DNA of 64,000 nucleotides from Paraburkholderia nodosa (GTDB lineage Bacteria > Pseudomonadota > Gammaproteobacteria > Burkholderiales > Burkholderiaceae), in the NCBI RefSeq assembly GCF_001718195.1, contig NZ_MCNV01000007.1:1-64000 (forward strand), in the 5' to 3' direction. The position numbers and the translations under genes are program-made. The notes under the pieces are model-generated. The model saw only the letters and a program-made list of their open reading frames with translations. It ran no database searches and was not told the DNA's origin. Positions 18,611-27,735 of the stretch are shown here, piece by piece (within the stretch, counting starts at the first letter, position 1; every line of letters begins with the position of its first letter).

Positions 18611-20620
18611 TTACGCGGCCATGCGGCTCGCGGCGGGCAATACCAGTTCGACGCGCGCGCCGCGCCCCGGCGCGCTCTGCAGCGTGAGCACGGCGGCAAG
18701 ACGTCGCGCGCGCTCATGCATGATGTGGAAGCCCACATGCGATTCGCCACGCGAGGCGATATCGGCGGGATCGTAGCCCACGCCGTCGTCCTCGATCGTG
18801 AGGCGGAAGTCGCGCGCGTTCACGACACTCACCTGTACGTGCAGCGCCTGCGCATGCTTGCGTGCATTCGAGAGCGCCTCCTGCAACACGAAAAGTACCT
18901 GCAGCTGCTGGTCGGGCGGCAGCGGCGGCCCGTCTTCGTCGCGATAGTCGAGCGTCAGCTCGGCGTCCGACTGGCGGCGAAAGCGCGCCACGGTGTCCTC
19001 CACGGCGAGGCGCAGCTTGCCTGGGCTGAGCTTCGTGCGGAAATTCAGCAGCAGTTCGCGCACGTCGTCGTAGCTCTCCTCTACGCCGCCCGCGAGCAGC
19101 GGCACGATCTCGCGAATCTCGTCGAGATCGCCCTGCTGCGCCGCCCCATCGAGCAGGTGCACTTGCATCTTCAGGAAGCTCAGGCCTTGCGCGATGCTGT
19201 CGTGCAGCCCCTGAGCGACGAGATTGCGCTCCTCGGACACGGCGAGCTGGCGCCCGAGCGCCACGAGCCGCCGGTTCATGAGCGCGACGCCCAGGTGGCG
19301 GCCGAGCGTCTGGAGCAGCTGGACGCCCGAAGGCGGAATCTCCCGCTCGCGCCGGAAGTGCAGCGAGAACGTGCCGAGCGTCTCGTTCTGAGCGACGATG
19401 GCCGACACCGCGACGCTCAAGAAGCCCGCCTTCAGGCAGCGCTGCGTAAAAGCCCCACTCAAGCCGCTTTCGCCGCTTTCGCCGCCGGCCGTGCGCGTGC
19501 CCGGCTGTGCCACCAGGCCGAATACGACCGGCGCCTCGGCCGTGGCACCGCCGCACGCACAGTCCGCCGCCGGCATGCACTGCTCCGCGCGCGTGATCGA
19601 TTCGGGCATGCCTTCCGAGACGAGCAGATGCAGATTGCCGTCGTCAGGCGAAACGACTCGCACCGTGCCGCCGTCGGCGTCGAATTCGCGCATCACGCGG
19701 GTGAGGAAATCGTGGCACAGGCTTTCCGCCGGGCCCGGCGTATTGAGAAACGCCGCCATCTCGTAAAGCGTGGCGAGTTCGCGGTTTTGCGCCGCCAGTT
19801 GCGCGGTCTTGGCGTCCACGCGCCCGGCAAGGTCCTGGTACAGCGCCTGCAACTCCGCGACCATGCGGTTGAAGCCTTGCGTGAGATGGCCGAACTCGTC
19901 GTACGTTTCGACCGGCAACCGCGTGTCGAACTCCCGCGCCTCGATGCGCGCGAGCCCGTCCTGCAAGCGCTGCACAGGCGCCACGAACCACTGGTAAAGC
20001 AAATAGACGATCGCCATCGTGCCCACGCACGACAGCGCCGCGAGCGCGACCTGCGAAATGCGCAGCCACGCGGTCTTGCGCGCGTTCTCGCGCTCGATCA
20101 GGCTGACGAGCCGGTTCGCGTCGTCGACGAAACCGGGCAGCAGGCCGATATACATCGAGGGCTCGCCCCCGCTGGCGGCGAGGTCGCTTAGCGCAGCGGG
20201 CCTGAGCGTGTGACTCCAGGCAGACGCGACGCGTTCGAACTGCGCGTGGATGCCGGCGTCTGCGGGAAGAAAGAGCGGCCGCGCCGGATCGCCGTCGCGC
20301 AATTCGCGCAGCGTCTCGTCGAGTTGGTGCATCTGCGCGTCGACTTGCGAGGGCTGGCCGGTGCGGGCTTCCCATAGCGCGATCGCCACCGCGTTCGCGC
20401 GCATGCGCAGGCTGCCCGCGTCGTTGATCGCCGCGCCGCCGCCTTCGAGCTGCCAGGAGAGCCAGAGCGTGCCGCTGATCATCGCAAGCACGAGCGCCAG
20501 CGCAACCGTGGAGAGCACAACGATGCGCGTGGAGAGCCGCTTCTGGAACGGCGCTTCGTGCGCGCCGGAGGATGCGGCAGAAGCGGCAGATGCGGTTGCG
20601 GAATCGGAAGACGGAGTCAT
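18611..20620 (-). CDS. narX: Nitrate/nitrite sensor histidine kinase NarX
   Basis: About 669 aa. TM1 (about residues 30-55) leads into a periplasmic sensor with the P-box 'NDAGSLRMRA' (about 66-75), the nitrate-binding motif of NarX/NarQ. TM2 lies near 195-215, followed by a HAMP linker and then a central GAF-like module with the cysteine cluster 'CMPAADCACGG' typical of NarX. The HisKA_3 dimerisation helix has the phosphoacceptor in 'LHDSIAQGLSF' (about H472). HATPase motifs 'EALSNARKH' and 'IEDDGVGYDP' follow. It pairs with narL 72 bp downstream. ATG 20620 is preferred over the first in-frame ATG at 20671; neither has a strong ribosome-binding site. Confidence 0.92.
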   Translation of the reverse strand: MTPSSDSATASAASAASSGAHEAPFQKRLSTRIVVLSTVALALVLAMISGTLWLSWQLEGGGAAINDAGSLRMRANAVAIALWEARTGQPSQVDAQMHQLDETLRELRDGDPARPLFLPADAGIHAQFERVASAWSHTLRPAALSDLAASGGEPSMYIGLLPGFVDDANRLVSLIERENARKTAWLRISQVALAALSCVGTMAIVYLLYQWFVAPVQRLQDGLARIEAREFDTRLPVETYDEFGHLTQGFNRMVAELQALYQDLAGRVDAKTAQLAAQNRELATLYEMAAFLNTPGPAESLCHDFLTRVMREFDADGGTVRVVSPDDGNLHLLVSEGMPESITRAEQCMPAADCACGGATAEAPVVFGLVAQPGTRTAGGESGESGLSGAFTQRCLKAGFLSVAVSAIVAQNETLGTFSLHFRREREIPPSGVQLLQTLGRHLGVALMNRRLVALGRQLAVSEERNLVAQGLHDSIAQGLSFLKMQVHLLDGAAQQGDLDEIREIVPLLAGGVEESYDDVRELLLNFRTKLSPGKLRLAVEDTVARFRRQSDAELTLDYRDEDGPPLPPDQQLQVLFVLQEALSNARKHAQALHVQVSVVNARDFRLTIEDDGVGYDPADIASRGESHVGFHIMHERARRLAAVLTLQSAPGRGARVELVLPAASRMAA

Positions 20621-20809
20621 GGCCGGGACCGGGAATCGGCTGCGCCGAAGCGGCGGCGCCTGTATCGACATTATCGGACGGAGCGCGGCCGATCGCGCGC
20701 TATGTCGCGGTCTGCACGGCCAACTGCGACACTATGCGTCAGATCACCTGCCTCCCCGGGCAAGTCCTGGCGAACCACGTCGCGCCGCCCCCGACCTGTG
20801 CGCATCGCG

Positions 20810-20847
20810 AAAAAAAGCGGGGAATGCGAGTGGGTCTCGCTCCCCGC
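20810..20847 (-). terminator. Rho-independent terminator after narI
   Basis: On the minus strand GCGGGGA pairs with TCCCCGC around a 17-nt loop that can itself pair partly (GCGAG/CTCGC), followed by seven Ts. It separates the nar structural operon from narXL. Confidence 0.8.
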
Positions 20848-20892
20848 AATGAACGGCCATCCCCACGGCCGTCCAGAGGCAGACGTTGGCCG

Positions 20893-21576
20893 CTAGCGGC
20901 TGCGCACGAGCTGCCAGGCGCGCGACAGATAGGTGATCGAGGCGAACCCGCTCCACACGTGCACGAGCCGCGTGAACGGGAAGATCACGAACAGCGTCAT
21001 GCCCATGAAGAGGTGCATGCGGAAGATGAGCGGTGCTTCTGCCACGTAGCTCGCGGCGTCGCCGCGGAACGTGACGATGTGCTGCGCCCAGGTCATGAGC
21101 CGCACCATCATCGCGCCGTCCATGTGGCTCGCCGATTCGCCGATGGTGCTCAGCCCGAGCAGCAGCGTGACGAGCAGCCACAACAGCAGCACCTTGTCGC
21201 CCACCCGCGTCACGGCCGAAACGCGGGCATTCGAAAGCCGCCGGTGCAGCAGGATCGCGAGGCCCACCAGACACATCGAGCCCATCACGCCGCCCGCGAC
21301 CATCGCCACGAGCTGCTTGACCGCGTGCGGCACGCCGAGCCAGTCCCACACGGCGACGGGCGTGAGCAGACCGAACAGATGCCCGAAGAAGAGCCCGAGC
21401 ACGCCGACGTGAAAGAGGATATTGCCGAGCCGCAAATGTCCGCGATAGAGCAGCTGCGAGCTGTCCGCCTTCCACGTGTACTGCTCCCGCTCGAAGCGCG
21501 CGAGGCTGCCGAACAGGAAGATGGCGGCGGCAATATACGGATAGATGCCGAACAAAAACTGATTGAACGTGTTCAT
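20893..21576 (-). CDS. narI: Respiratory nitrate reductase, gamma subunit (cytochrome b)
   Basis: 227 aa, five transmembrane helices. It binds two b haems and oxidises quinol at the inner membrane, passing electrons to NarH. Candidate haem ligands are H56 and H66 in 'FHVGVLGLFFGHLFG', and H188 and H206 in 'FRMHLFMG' and 'RLVHVWSG', in near-identical positions to the four E. coli NarI histidines. Its ATG overlaps the narJ stop by 4 bp (ATGA). It is the last gene of the operon, followed by a strong terminator. Confidence 0.96.
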   Translation of the reverse strand: MNTFNQFLFGIYPYIAAAIFLFGSLARFEREQYTWKADSSQLLYRGHLRLGNILFHVGVLGLFFGHLFGLLTPVAVWDWLGVPHAVKQLVAMVAGGVMGSMCLVGLAILLHRRLSNARVSAVTRVGDKVLLLWLLVTLLLGLSTIGESASHMDGAMMVRLMTWAQHIVTFRGDAASYVAEAPLIFRMHLFMGMTLFVIFPFTRLVHVWSGFASITYLSRAWQLVRSR

Positions 21577-22274
21577 GGCGATTCCTTTGCGCAGGCAGCC
21601 GCGGTGGTCGCAGTGGTCGCGGCAAACTGCGCTCGCGGGTGGAATTGAACGACCTGCGGCGAGTTGCTCGCGCCGAACGCGTGCACGAGCGGCTCCACGC
21701 CATCTGCGCCGGTGCCAAAGCGTTCGAGCGCCTCGTCCATGTCGCGCACGGGAGCGTCCACGAGCGGCAGCGGCTCGACATCGGTCAGCTCGCACAGCAC
21801 CGTGAAGATGCCCGCGTACGGGCTTTCACTCTTCTCGAGCTGATTGCCGAGCGCCGCGAGCACGTGAATCGCCTCGCCCAGCAGCGCGCGCGCCTCGTCC
21901 TCGCCAATCAGGCCGAGCACTTCGAGAAAGAGCGGCACGTAGTCGGGCAACTCGCTCGTCGCGACGTCGAGGCCATGGCTGCGGTATTCGTCGAGCAGAT
22001 CGACCATCGCCTGGCCGCGCGCGCGGCTCTCGCCGTGCACGTGCTCGAACAGATGCAGCGAGTGGCGCGGATTGCGGTCGAAGGTGGCCACGTACGCCTC
22101 CTGCGACTCGACGAGCGAGCGCTCGCGCAGCGCCGCGATGAGCGGCGCCAGTTCGCGCGCTGCGAATGCACCGTTCGGCAGGGCCTCGAGCGCGGCTTCG
22201 ATCTCGTCGAGCGCGTCGAGCAAGGGCTGCTCGGGATAATCGAGCAGCGCGGAGAGAACCGGATAAATCGACAT
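21573..22274 (-). CDS. narJ: Nitrate reductase molybdenum cofactor assembly chaperone
   Basis: 233 aa, all-helical soluble protein of the NarJ/TorD chaperone family. 'LLDYPEQPLLDALDEIEAAL' at the N-terminus, 'LHLFEHVHGESRARGQAMVD' in the middle and 'LPDYVPLFLEVLG' are family hallmarks. It assists insertion of the bis-MGD cofactor into NarG and assembly on NarI, and is not part of the mature enzyme. Start ATG 22274 lies 17 bp after the narH stop, and its stop overlaps the narI ATG. The alanine/threonine-rich C-terminal tail looks unstructured. Confidence 0.93.
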   Translation of the reverse strand: MSIYPVLSALLDYPEQPLLDALDEIEAALEALPNGAFAARELAPLIAALRERSLVESQEAYVATFDRNPRHSLHLFEHVHGESRARGQAMVDLLDEYRSHGLDVATSELPDYVPLFLEVLGLIGEDEARALLGEAIHVLAALGNQLEKSESPYAGIFTVLCELTDVEPLPLVDAPVRDMDEALERFGTGADGVEPLVHAFGASNSPQVVQFHPRAQFAATTATTAAACAKESP

Positions 22275-22290
22275 GATGATGCCCTCCCGC

Positions 22291-23844
22291 TCAAGCTTCG
22301 GACGGCGTCTTGCGACGCGACTTCGGCATATCGACATACACCACGCTGCCTTCGACCTTCGAGCCGAACAGCGAACCCTCGGAAACGCCGCCCGAACACC
22401 CGTTGCCGAACGAGAAGCCGCAACTGCCCTTCTCGTTGAACGAGTCCTCGACCATTTCCTTGTGCGACGACGGCACGACGAAGCGGTCCTCGTAGTTCGC
22501 GATCGCCATGGTGCGGTACATGTCCTCGACCTGCTCGGGTGTGAGGCCTGCGCGCGCGAGAACCGCGTTGTCGTTCACGCCGTCCACGGCCTGGGTGCGC
22601 TTGTAGGCGCGCATCGCCAGCATGCGGTTGAGCGCCGAAATCACGGGCTTTTCGTCGCCGGCGGTGAGCAGGTTGGCGAGATAGCGCATGGGAATGCGCA
22701 GGCTCGCCACGTCGGGAATCACGCCGTCCATTCCGATATGGCCCGCGTCCGCGGCCGACTGGATCGGCGACAGCGGCGGCACGTACCAGACCATCGGCAG
22801 CGTGCGGTACTCGGGGTGCAGCGGGAACGCGATCTTCCACTCGACCGCCATGCGGTACACGGGCGAGCGCGCGGCGGCGTCGAGCCAGCTCTGCGGCACG
22901 CCCTGGCGGCGCGCCTCGGCCTGGATGGCGGGATCGTGCGGATCGAGGAACACGTCGAGCTGCGAGTGATACAGATCCTGCGTCGATTCAACCGATGCCG
23001 CCTCGCTGATGCGGTCCGCGTCGTAAAGCATCACACCCAGATAGCGGATGCGGCCCACGCACGTTTCCGAGCAGACGGTCGGCTGCCCCGCCTCGATACG
23101 CGGATAGCAGAAGATGCACTTCTCGGCCTTGCCGCTCTTCCAGTTGAAGTACATCTTCTTGTACGGGCAACCCGAGATGCACATGCGCCAGCCGCGGCAC
23201 TTGTCCTGGTCGACGAGCACGATGCCGTCGTCTTCGCGCTTGTACACCGAGCCCGAGGGGCACGAGGCCACGCACGCGGGATTCAGGCAGTGCTCGCACA
23301 GGCGCGGCAGATACATCATGAAGGTGTTCTCGAAGGTCGAGTACATCTCCTTCTGCACGTTCTCGAACAGCTTGTCGCGGCTGCGCGAGGCGAACTCGCC
23401 GCCCAGGTCGTCTTCCCAGTTGGGACCCCAATGGATCTTGTCCATCTTCTTGCCGGTGATGACCGACACGGGGCGCGCGGTGGGCGGCGTCTGCGAGAGG
23501 CGCGCCTTCTGCAAATGCTCGTAGTCGTACGTGAACGGCTCGTAGTAGTCGTCGATGCCGGGCAGGTTCGGGTTGGCGAACAGGTTGGCCAGCACCTTGA
23601 GCTTCGGGCCCTGGCGCGGCTCGAGCTTGCCGTTCGGGTTGCGGACCCAGCCGCCGTTCCACTTCTCCTGGTTCTCCCATTCCTTCGGATAGCCGATGCC
23701 GGGCTTCGTCTCGACGTTGTTGAACCACGCGTACTCGACGCCATCGCGCGACGTCCACACGTTCTTGCACGTGACGGAGCACGTATGGCAACCGATGCAC
23801 TTGTCGAGGTTCAGAACCATCGCCACCTGGGCGCGGATTTTCAT
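22291..23844 (-). CDS. narH: Respiratory nitrate reductase, beta subunit
   Basis: 517 aa, cytoplasmic electron-transfer subunit carrying three 4Fe-4S clusters and one 3Fe-4S cluster. The first cysteine group is C16, C19, C22 and C26. Further groups are 'CEHCLNPACVASCP' (near 184-197), 'CRGWRMCISGCP' (near 217-228, where W takes the place of one cysteine, the hallmark of the 3Fe-4S site) and 'CIFCYPRI...CSETC' (near 244-263). All match NarH. The ATG overlaps the narG stop by 4 bp. The C-terminal extension after about 480 is glycine-rich, as in other beta-proteobacterial NarH proteins. Confidence 0.97.
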   Translation of the reverse strand: MKIRAQVAMVLNLDKCIGCHTCSVTCKNVWTSRDGVEYAWFNNVETKPGIGYPKEWENQEKWNGGWVRNPNGKLEPRQGPKLKVLANLFANPNLPGIDDYYEPFTYDYEHLQKARLSQTPPTARPVSVITGKKMDKIHWGPNWEDDLGGEFASRSRDKLFENVQKEMYSTFENTFMMYLPRLCEHCLNPACVASCPSGSVYKREDDGIVLVDQDKCRGWRMCISGCPYKKMYFNWKSGKAEKCIFCYPRIEAGQPTVCSETCVGRIRYLGVMLYDADRISEAASVESTQDLYHSQLDVFLDPHDPAIQAEARRQGVPQSWLDAAARSPVYRMAVEWKIAFPLHPEYRTLPMVWYVPPLSPIQSAADAGHIGMDGVIPDVASLRIPMRYLANLLTAGDEKPVISALNRMLAMRAYKRTQAVDGVNDNAVLARAGLTPEQVEDMYRTMAIANYEDRFVVPSSHKEMVEDSFNEKGSCGFSFGNGCSGGVSEGSLFGSKVEGSVVYVDMPKSRRKTPSEA

Positions 23845-26800
23845 GATGCTGCTCCTTCCTTCATCGGGCCTTCCAGCCACTCGACCTTCCTCATCTTGCG
23901 CACGATCACGTACTCGTCGCGATTGCTGCCGACGGTGCCGTAGTAGTTGAAGCCATACGCGAGTTGCGCGTAGCCGCCGATCATGTGCGTGGGCTTGAGC
24001 ACCGTGCGCGTGACCGAGTTGTGAATGCCGCCGCGCATGCCGCTCGTTTCCGCGCCGGGAACGTTGATGATCTTTTCCTGCGCGTGATACATGAGGCACA
24101 TGCCGCGCGGCACGCGCTGGCTCACCACGACGCGCGCGGTGAGCGTGCCGTTCACGTTGAACACTTCGACCCAGTCGTTATCGACGAGCCCGGCTTCTTT
24201 CGCCTCGGCTTCCGAGACCCAGACGTGCGGGCCGCCACGCGAAAGCGTGAGCATGCGCAGGTTGTCCGTGTACGTGGAGTGGATGCCCCACTTCTGGTGC
24301 GGCGTGATCCAGTTCAGCACGAGTTCGTGCTCGCCGTTGGGTTTCGCGCCGAGCATCGGCGAGGTCGTCTTCGTGTCGATGGCGGGCTTGTAGTTGCACA
24401 GGCCCTCGCCGAAATCGAGCATCCAGCGGTGATCCTGATAGAACTGCTGACGGCCCGTGAGCGTGCGCCAGGGAATCAGCTCGTGCACGTTCGTGTAGCC
24501 CGCGTTGTAGCTCACCTCTTCCGATTCGAGCCCCGACCACGTGGGCGCGGAGATGATCTTGCGCGGCTGTGCCTGCACGTCGCGAAAGCGGATCTTGTCG
24601 TGCTCGCGGCCTTCGGCCAGATGCGTGTGATTCCGGCCCGTGATCTTCGAGAGCGCGTCCCACGCCTTCACCGCTACGTGGCCGTTGGTTTCCGGCGCGA
24701 AAGTGAGGATCATCTCGGCGGCGTCGATGGCCGTTTCCAGACGCGGGCGTCCCTCGGCCGCGCCGCGGTTCTGCTGGATGCCCGTGAGCCGGGCAAACTC
24801 GCCCACCTCGTGCACGGTGTTCCAGTTGATGCCCTTGCCGCCGTTGCCCAGCTTCTCGAGCAGCGGCCCGACCGACGTGAACTTGTTGTAGATCTCGCGA
24901 TAGTCGCGCTCCACGAGCGTCATCGAAGGTGCGGTCTTGCCAGGGATCAGATCGCATTCGCCAAGACGCCAGTCCTTCGGCTCGAACGCCTGGCCGAGTT
25001 CGCCCGGTGTGTCGTGCATGAGCGGCGTGCACACGAGGTCCGTGCGCTTGCCCAGATGCGCGCCGCCGATCTCCGAAAACGTCTTCGCGATGGCCTTGTA
25101 GATCTCCCAGTCGGTCTTGCTCTCCCACAACGGCTGCACCGCCTCCGAAAGCGGATGGATGAACGGGTGCATGTCCGACGTGTTGAGGTCGTCCTTCTCG
25201 TACCACGTGGCCGAGGGCAGCACGATGTCGCCGTACAGGCACGTGGTGCTCATGCGGAAGTCCAGGACGGTGAGCAGGTCGAGCTTGCCTTCGGCCGCTT
25301 CGCGCACCTTCACTTCGGAAGGCTTGATCGCGTCGGCTTCGTCGCCGAACAGCGCGTTCTGCGTGCCGAGCAGGTACTTGAGGAAATACTCGTGCCCCTT
25401 GCCCGAACTGCCCAGGATGTTCGAGCGCCACACGAACATGTTGCGCGGGAAGTTCGCAGGGTTGTCGGGATCGTCGCAGGCGAAGTTCAATGCGCCCGAC
25501 TTCAGCTGATCGACGGTGTATTGCACCGGCGGCGCGCCTGCGCGCTGCGCGGCATCCACCACGTCGAGCGGATTGGCGCCCAGTTGCGGCGCCGAAGGCA
25601 GCCAGCCCATGCGCTCGGACTTCGCGTTGAGGTCGAGCATCGACAGATTCTTGTAACGTTCGCGGTCCGCGCCGGGGCCGAGGATCTCATCGAGACTCAC
25701 CTTCTCGTGGCGCCACTGGCTCGTGTGGTTGTAGAAGAACGACGTGCCGTTCATCTGGCGCGGCGGGCGCGACCAGTCGAGCCCGAACGCGAGCGGCGCC
25801 CAGCCGAATTGCGGACGCAGCTTTTCCTGGCCGACGTAGTGCGCCCAGCCGCCGCCGCTCTGGCCGATACAGCCGCACATCATCAGCAGATTGATGATGC
25901 CGCGGTAGATCATGTCGTTGTGGTACCAGTGATTGAGCGCCGCGCCGACGATCACCATGCTCTTGCCGCGCGTGCGGTCGGCGTTGTCGGCAAACTCGCG
26001 CGCCACCTGGATCACGAGCTTGCGCGGCACCGTGGTGTGCTTCTCCTGCCATGCTGGCGTGCAGGGCACGTCGTCGTCATACGAGGACGCGACGTTCGGG
26101 CCGCCAAGCCCCTGGTCGACGCCGTAGTTGGCCATCTGCAGGTCGTAGACGGTGGCGACCAGCACACTCGTGCCGTCCGCCAGCGCCACGCGCTTCACGG
26201 GCACGCGGCGCGCGAGCAGCGCGCCATGTTCGCCGCCGAAGTACGGGAAGCCCACCTCGACCACTTCGTCATGCCGATCGACGAGCGAAAGGCGCGGATC
26301 GATTTCGCGGCCGCTGCCACCGTCCTTCATTTCGAGGTTCCAGCGGCCCACCTTCTTGCCGCCGTCGTGCTCGCCTTCGCCCCAACGGAAGCCGATCGAG
26401 CCGTTTGGCGCGACGATGTCGCCCGTGGTCGAATCGATGGCGAGCGTCTTCCACTGCGGGTTGTTCGCTTCGTCGAGATTCGCGGCGAGTTGCGACGCGC
26501 GCAGGAACTGGTCCGGCACCAGCGAGCCGTCGCGCTTCGCGAGCGCGACGAGCATCGGCATGTCGGTGTACTGCTTCACGTAATCGCGGAAGTACGCGGA
26601 CTTCGCCGTAGCGTGAAACTCCTTGAGCACCACGTGGCCCATCGCGAGCGCGAGCGCCGCGTCGGTGCCCTGTTTCGGCGCGAGCCAGATATCGCCGAAC
26701 TTCACCATCTCGCCGAAGTCGGACGACACGGCCACCGTCTTCGTGCCCTTGTAGCGGACCTCCGTGTAGAAGTGGGCGTCGGGCGTGCGCGTTTGCGGCA

Positions 26801-27566
26801 CGTTCGAGCCCCACACCATGAGATAGGTGGAGTTGTACCAGTCGGCCGATTCGGGCACGTCGGTCTGCTCGCCCCACACTTGCGGGGAAGAAGGCGGCAG
26901 GTCGCAATACCAGTCGTAGAACGACAGGCACGCCCCGCCGATCAGGCTCAGATAACGCGCGCCCGCGGCGTACGAGACCATCGACATTGCGGGAATGGGC
27001 GAGAAGCCAATCACGCGATCGGGACCGTACTTGCCGATGGTGTAGGCGTTGGCCGCCGCGATCATCTCGGTGGCCGTGTCCCACCCGGCGCGCACGAAGC
27101 CGCCCTGGCCGCGCGCGCGCTTGTAGTGCGCCGCCTTCTTCGGGTCCTCGACGATCGAAGCCCATGCCTTGACCGGGTCGAGCGTCTTGCGCGCCTCGCG
27201 CCACATCTCGATCAGGCGCCCGCGGATCATCGGGTACTTCACGCGCTGCGCCGAATACACGTACCAGCTATACGAGGCGCCACGCGGGCAGCCGCGCGGT
27301 TCGTGATTGGGCAGGTCAGCGCGCGTGCGCGGATAGTCGGTCTGTTGCGTTTCCCACGTGATCAGGCCGTTCTTCACGTAAACCTTCCACGAGCACGAGC
27401 CCGTGCAGTTCACGCCGTGGGTCGAGCGCACGATCTTGTCGTGCTGCCAGCGGCTGCGATAGCCGTCTTCCCATTTGCGGTCCTCGTTCACCACCGCGCC
27501 GTGGCCTTTCGAAAACGTCGACTTCACGCGCGACATGAACTTCAACCGGTCCAGAAAATAACTCAT
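23841..27566 (-). CDS. narG: Respiratory nitrate reductase, alpha subunit
   Basis: 1241 aa, the molybdo-bis-MGD catalytic subunit reducing nitrate to nitrite on the cytoplasmic face. The FS0 cluster ligands are H50, C54, C58 and C93 ('HGVNCTGSC', 'RGCPRG'), using the histidine typical of NarG. The molybdenum-coordinating aspartate is D222 in 'FYDWYCDLP', at the same position as in E. coli. 'GSNVPQTRTPDAHF' and the C-terminal MGD-binding domain are present. There is no twin-arginine signal, as expected for cytoplasmic NarGHI. The start could be the GTG one codon earlier (27569). It overlaps narH by 4 bp. Confidence 0.98.
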   Translation of the reverse strand: MSYFLDRLKFMSRVKSTFSKGHGAVVNEDRKWEDGYRSRWQHDKIVRSTHGVNCTGSCSWKVYVKNGLITWETQQTDYPRTRADLPNHEPRGCPRGASYSWYVYSAQRVKYPMIRGRLIEMWREARKTLDPVKAWASIVEDPKKAAHYKRARGQGGFVRAGWDTATEMIAAANAYTIGKYGPDRVIGFSPIPAMSMVSYAAGARYLSLIGGACLSFYDWYCDLPPSSPQVWGEQTDVPESADWYNSTYLMVWGSNVPQTRTPDAHFYTEVRYKGTKTVAVSSDFGEMVKFGDIWLAPKQGTDAALALAMGHVVLKEFHATAKSAYFRDYVKQYTDMPMLVALAKRDGSLVPDQFLRASQLAANLDEANNPQWKTLAIDSTTGDIVAPNGSIGFRWGEGEHDGGKKVGRWNLEMKDGGSGREIDPRLSLVDRHDEVVEVGFPYFGGEHGALLARRVPVKRVALADGTSVLVATVYDLQMANYGVDQGLGGPNVASSYDDDVPCTPAWQEKHTTVPRKLVIQVAREFADNADRTRGKSMVIVGAALNHWYHNDMIYRGIINLLMMCGCIGQSGGGWAHYVGQEKLRPQFGWAPLAFGLDWSRPPRQMNGTSFFYNHTSQWRHEKVSLDEILGPGADRERYKNLSMLDLNAKSERMGWLPSAPQLGANPLDVVDAAQRAGAPPVQYTVDQLKSGALNFACDDPDNPANFPRNMFVWRSNILGSSGKGHEYFLKYLLGTQNALFGDEADAIKPSEVKVREAAEGKLDLLTVLDFRMSTTCLYGDIVLPSATWYEKDDLNTSDMHPFIHPLSEAVQPLWESKTDWEIYKAIAKTFSEIGGAHLGKRTDLVCTPLMHDTPGELGQAFEPKDWRLGECDLIPGKTAPSMTLVERDYREIYNKFTSVGPLLEKLGNGGKGINWNTVHEVGEFARLTGIQQNRGAAEGRPRLETAIDAAEMILTFAPETNGHVAVKAWDALSKITGRNHTHLAEGREHDKIRFRDVQAQPRKIISAPTWSGLESEEVSYNAGYTNVHELIPWRTLTGRQQFYQDHRWMLDFGEGLCNYKPAIDTKTTSPMLGAKPNGEHELVLNWITPHQKWGIHSTYTDNLRMLTLSRGGPHVWVSEAEAKEAGLVDNDWVEVFNVNGTLTARVVVSQRVPRGMCLMYHAQEKIINVPGAETSGMRGGIHNSVTRTVLKPTHMIGGYAQLAYGFNYYGTVGSNRDEYVIVRKMRKVEWLEGPMKEGAAS

Positions 27567-27735
27567 CACGTTCTCCGGGACTGCTGCTGGAATCGATCGA
27601 TCGCGCCTGTCGCCGCCCGCTCGCGTTGCAAGCCTGGCGCCTCGCGCTCGTATCGTTCCGAGTATGGCGAGCAGGCACCTGCCTGCCCATTCATCAACGG
27701 GAGAGTTCGCACTACTCCCAAAGGACTAATCCGGG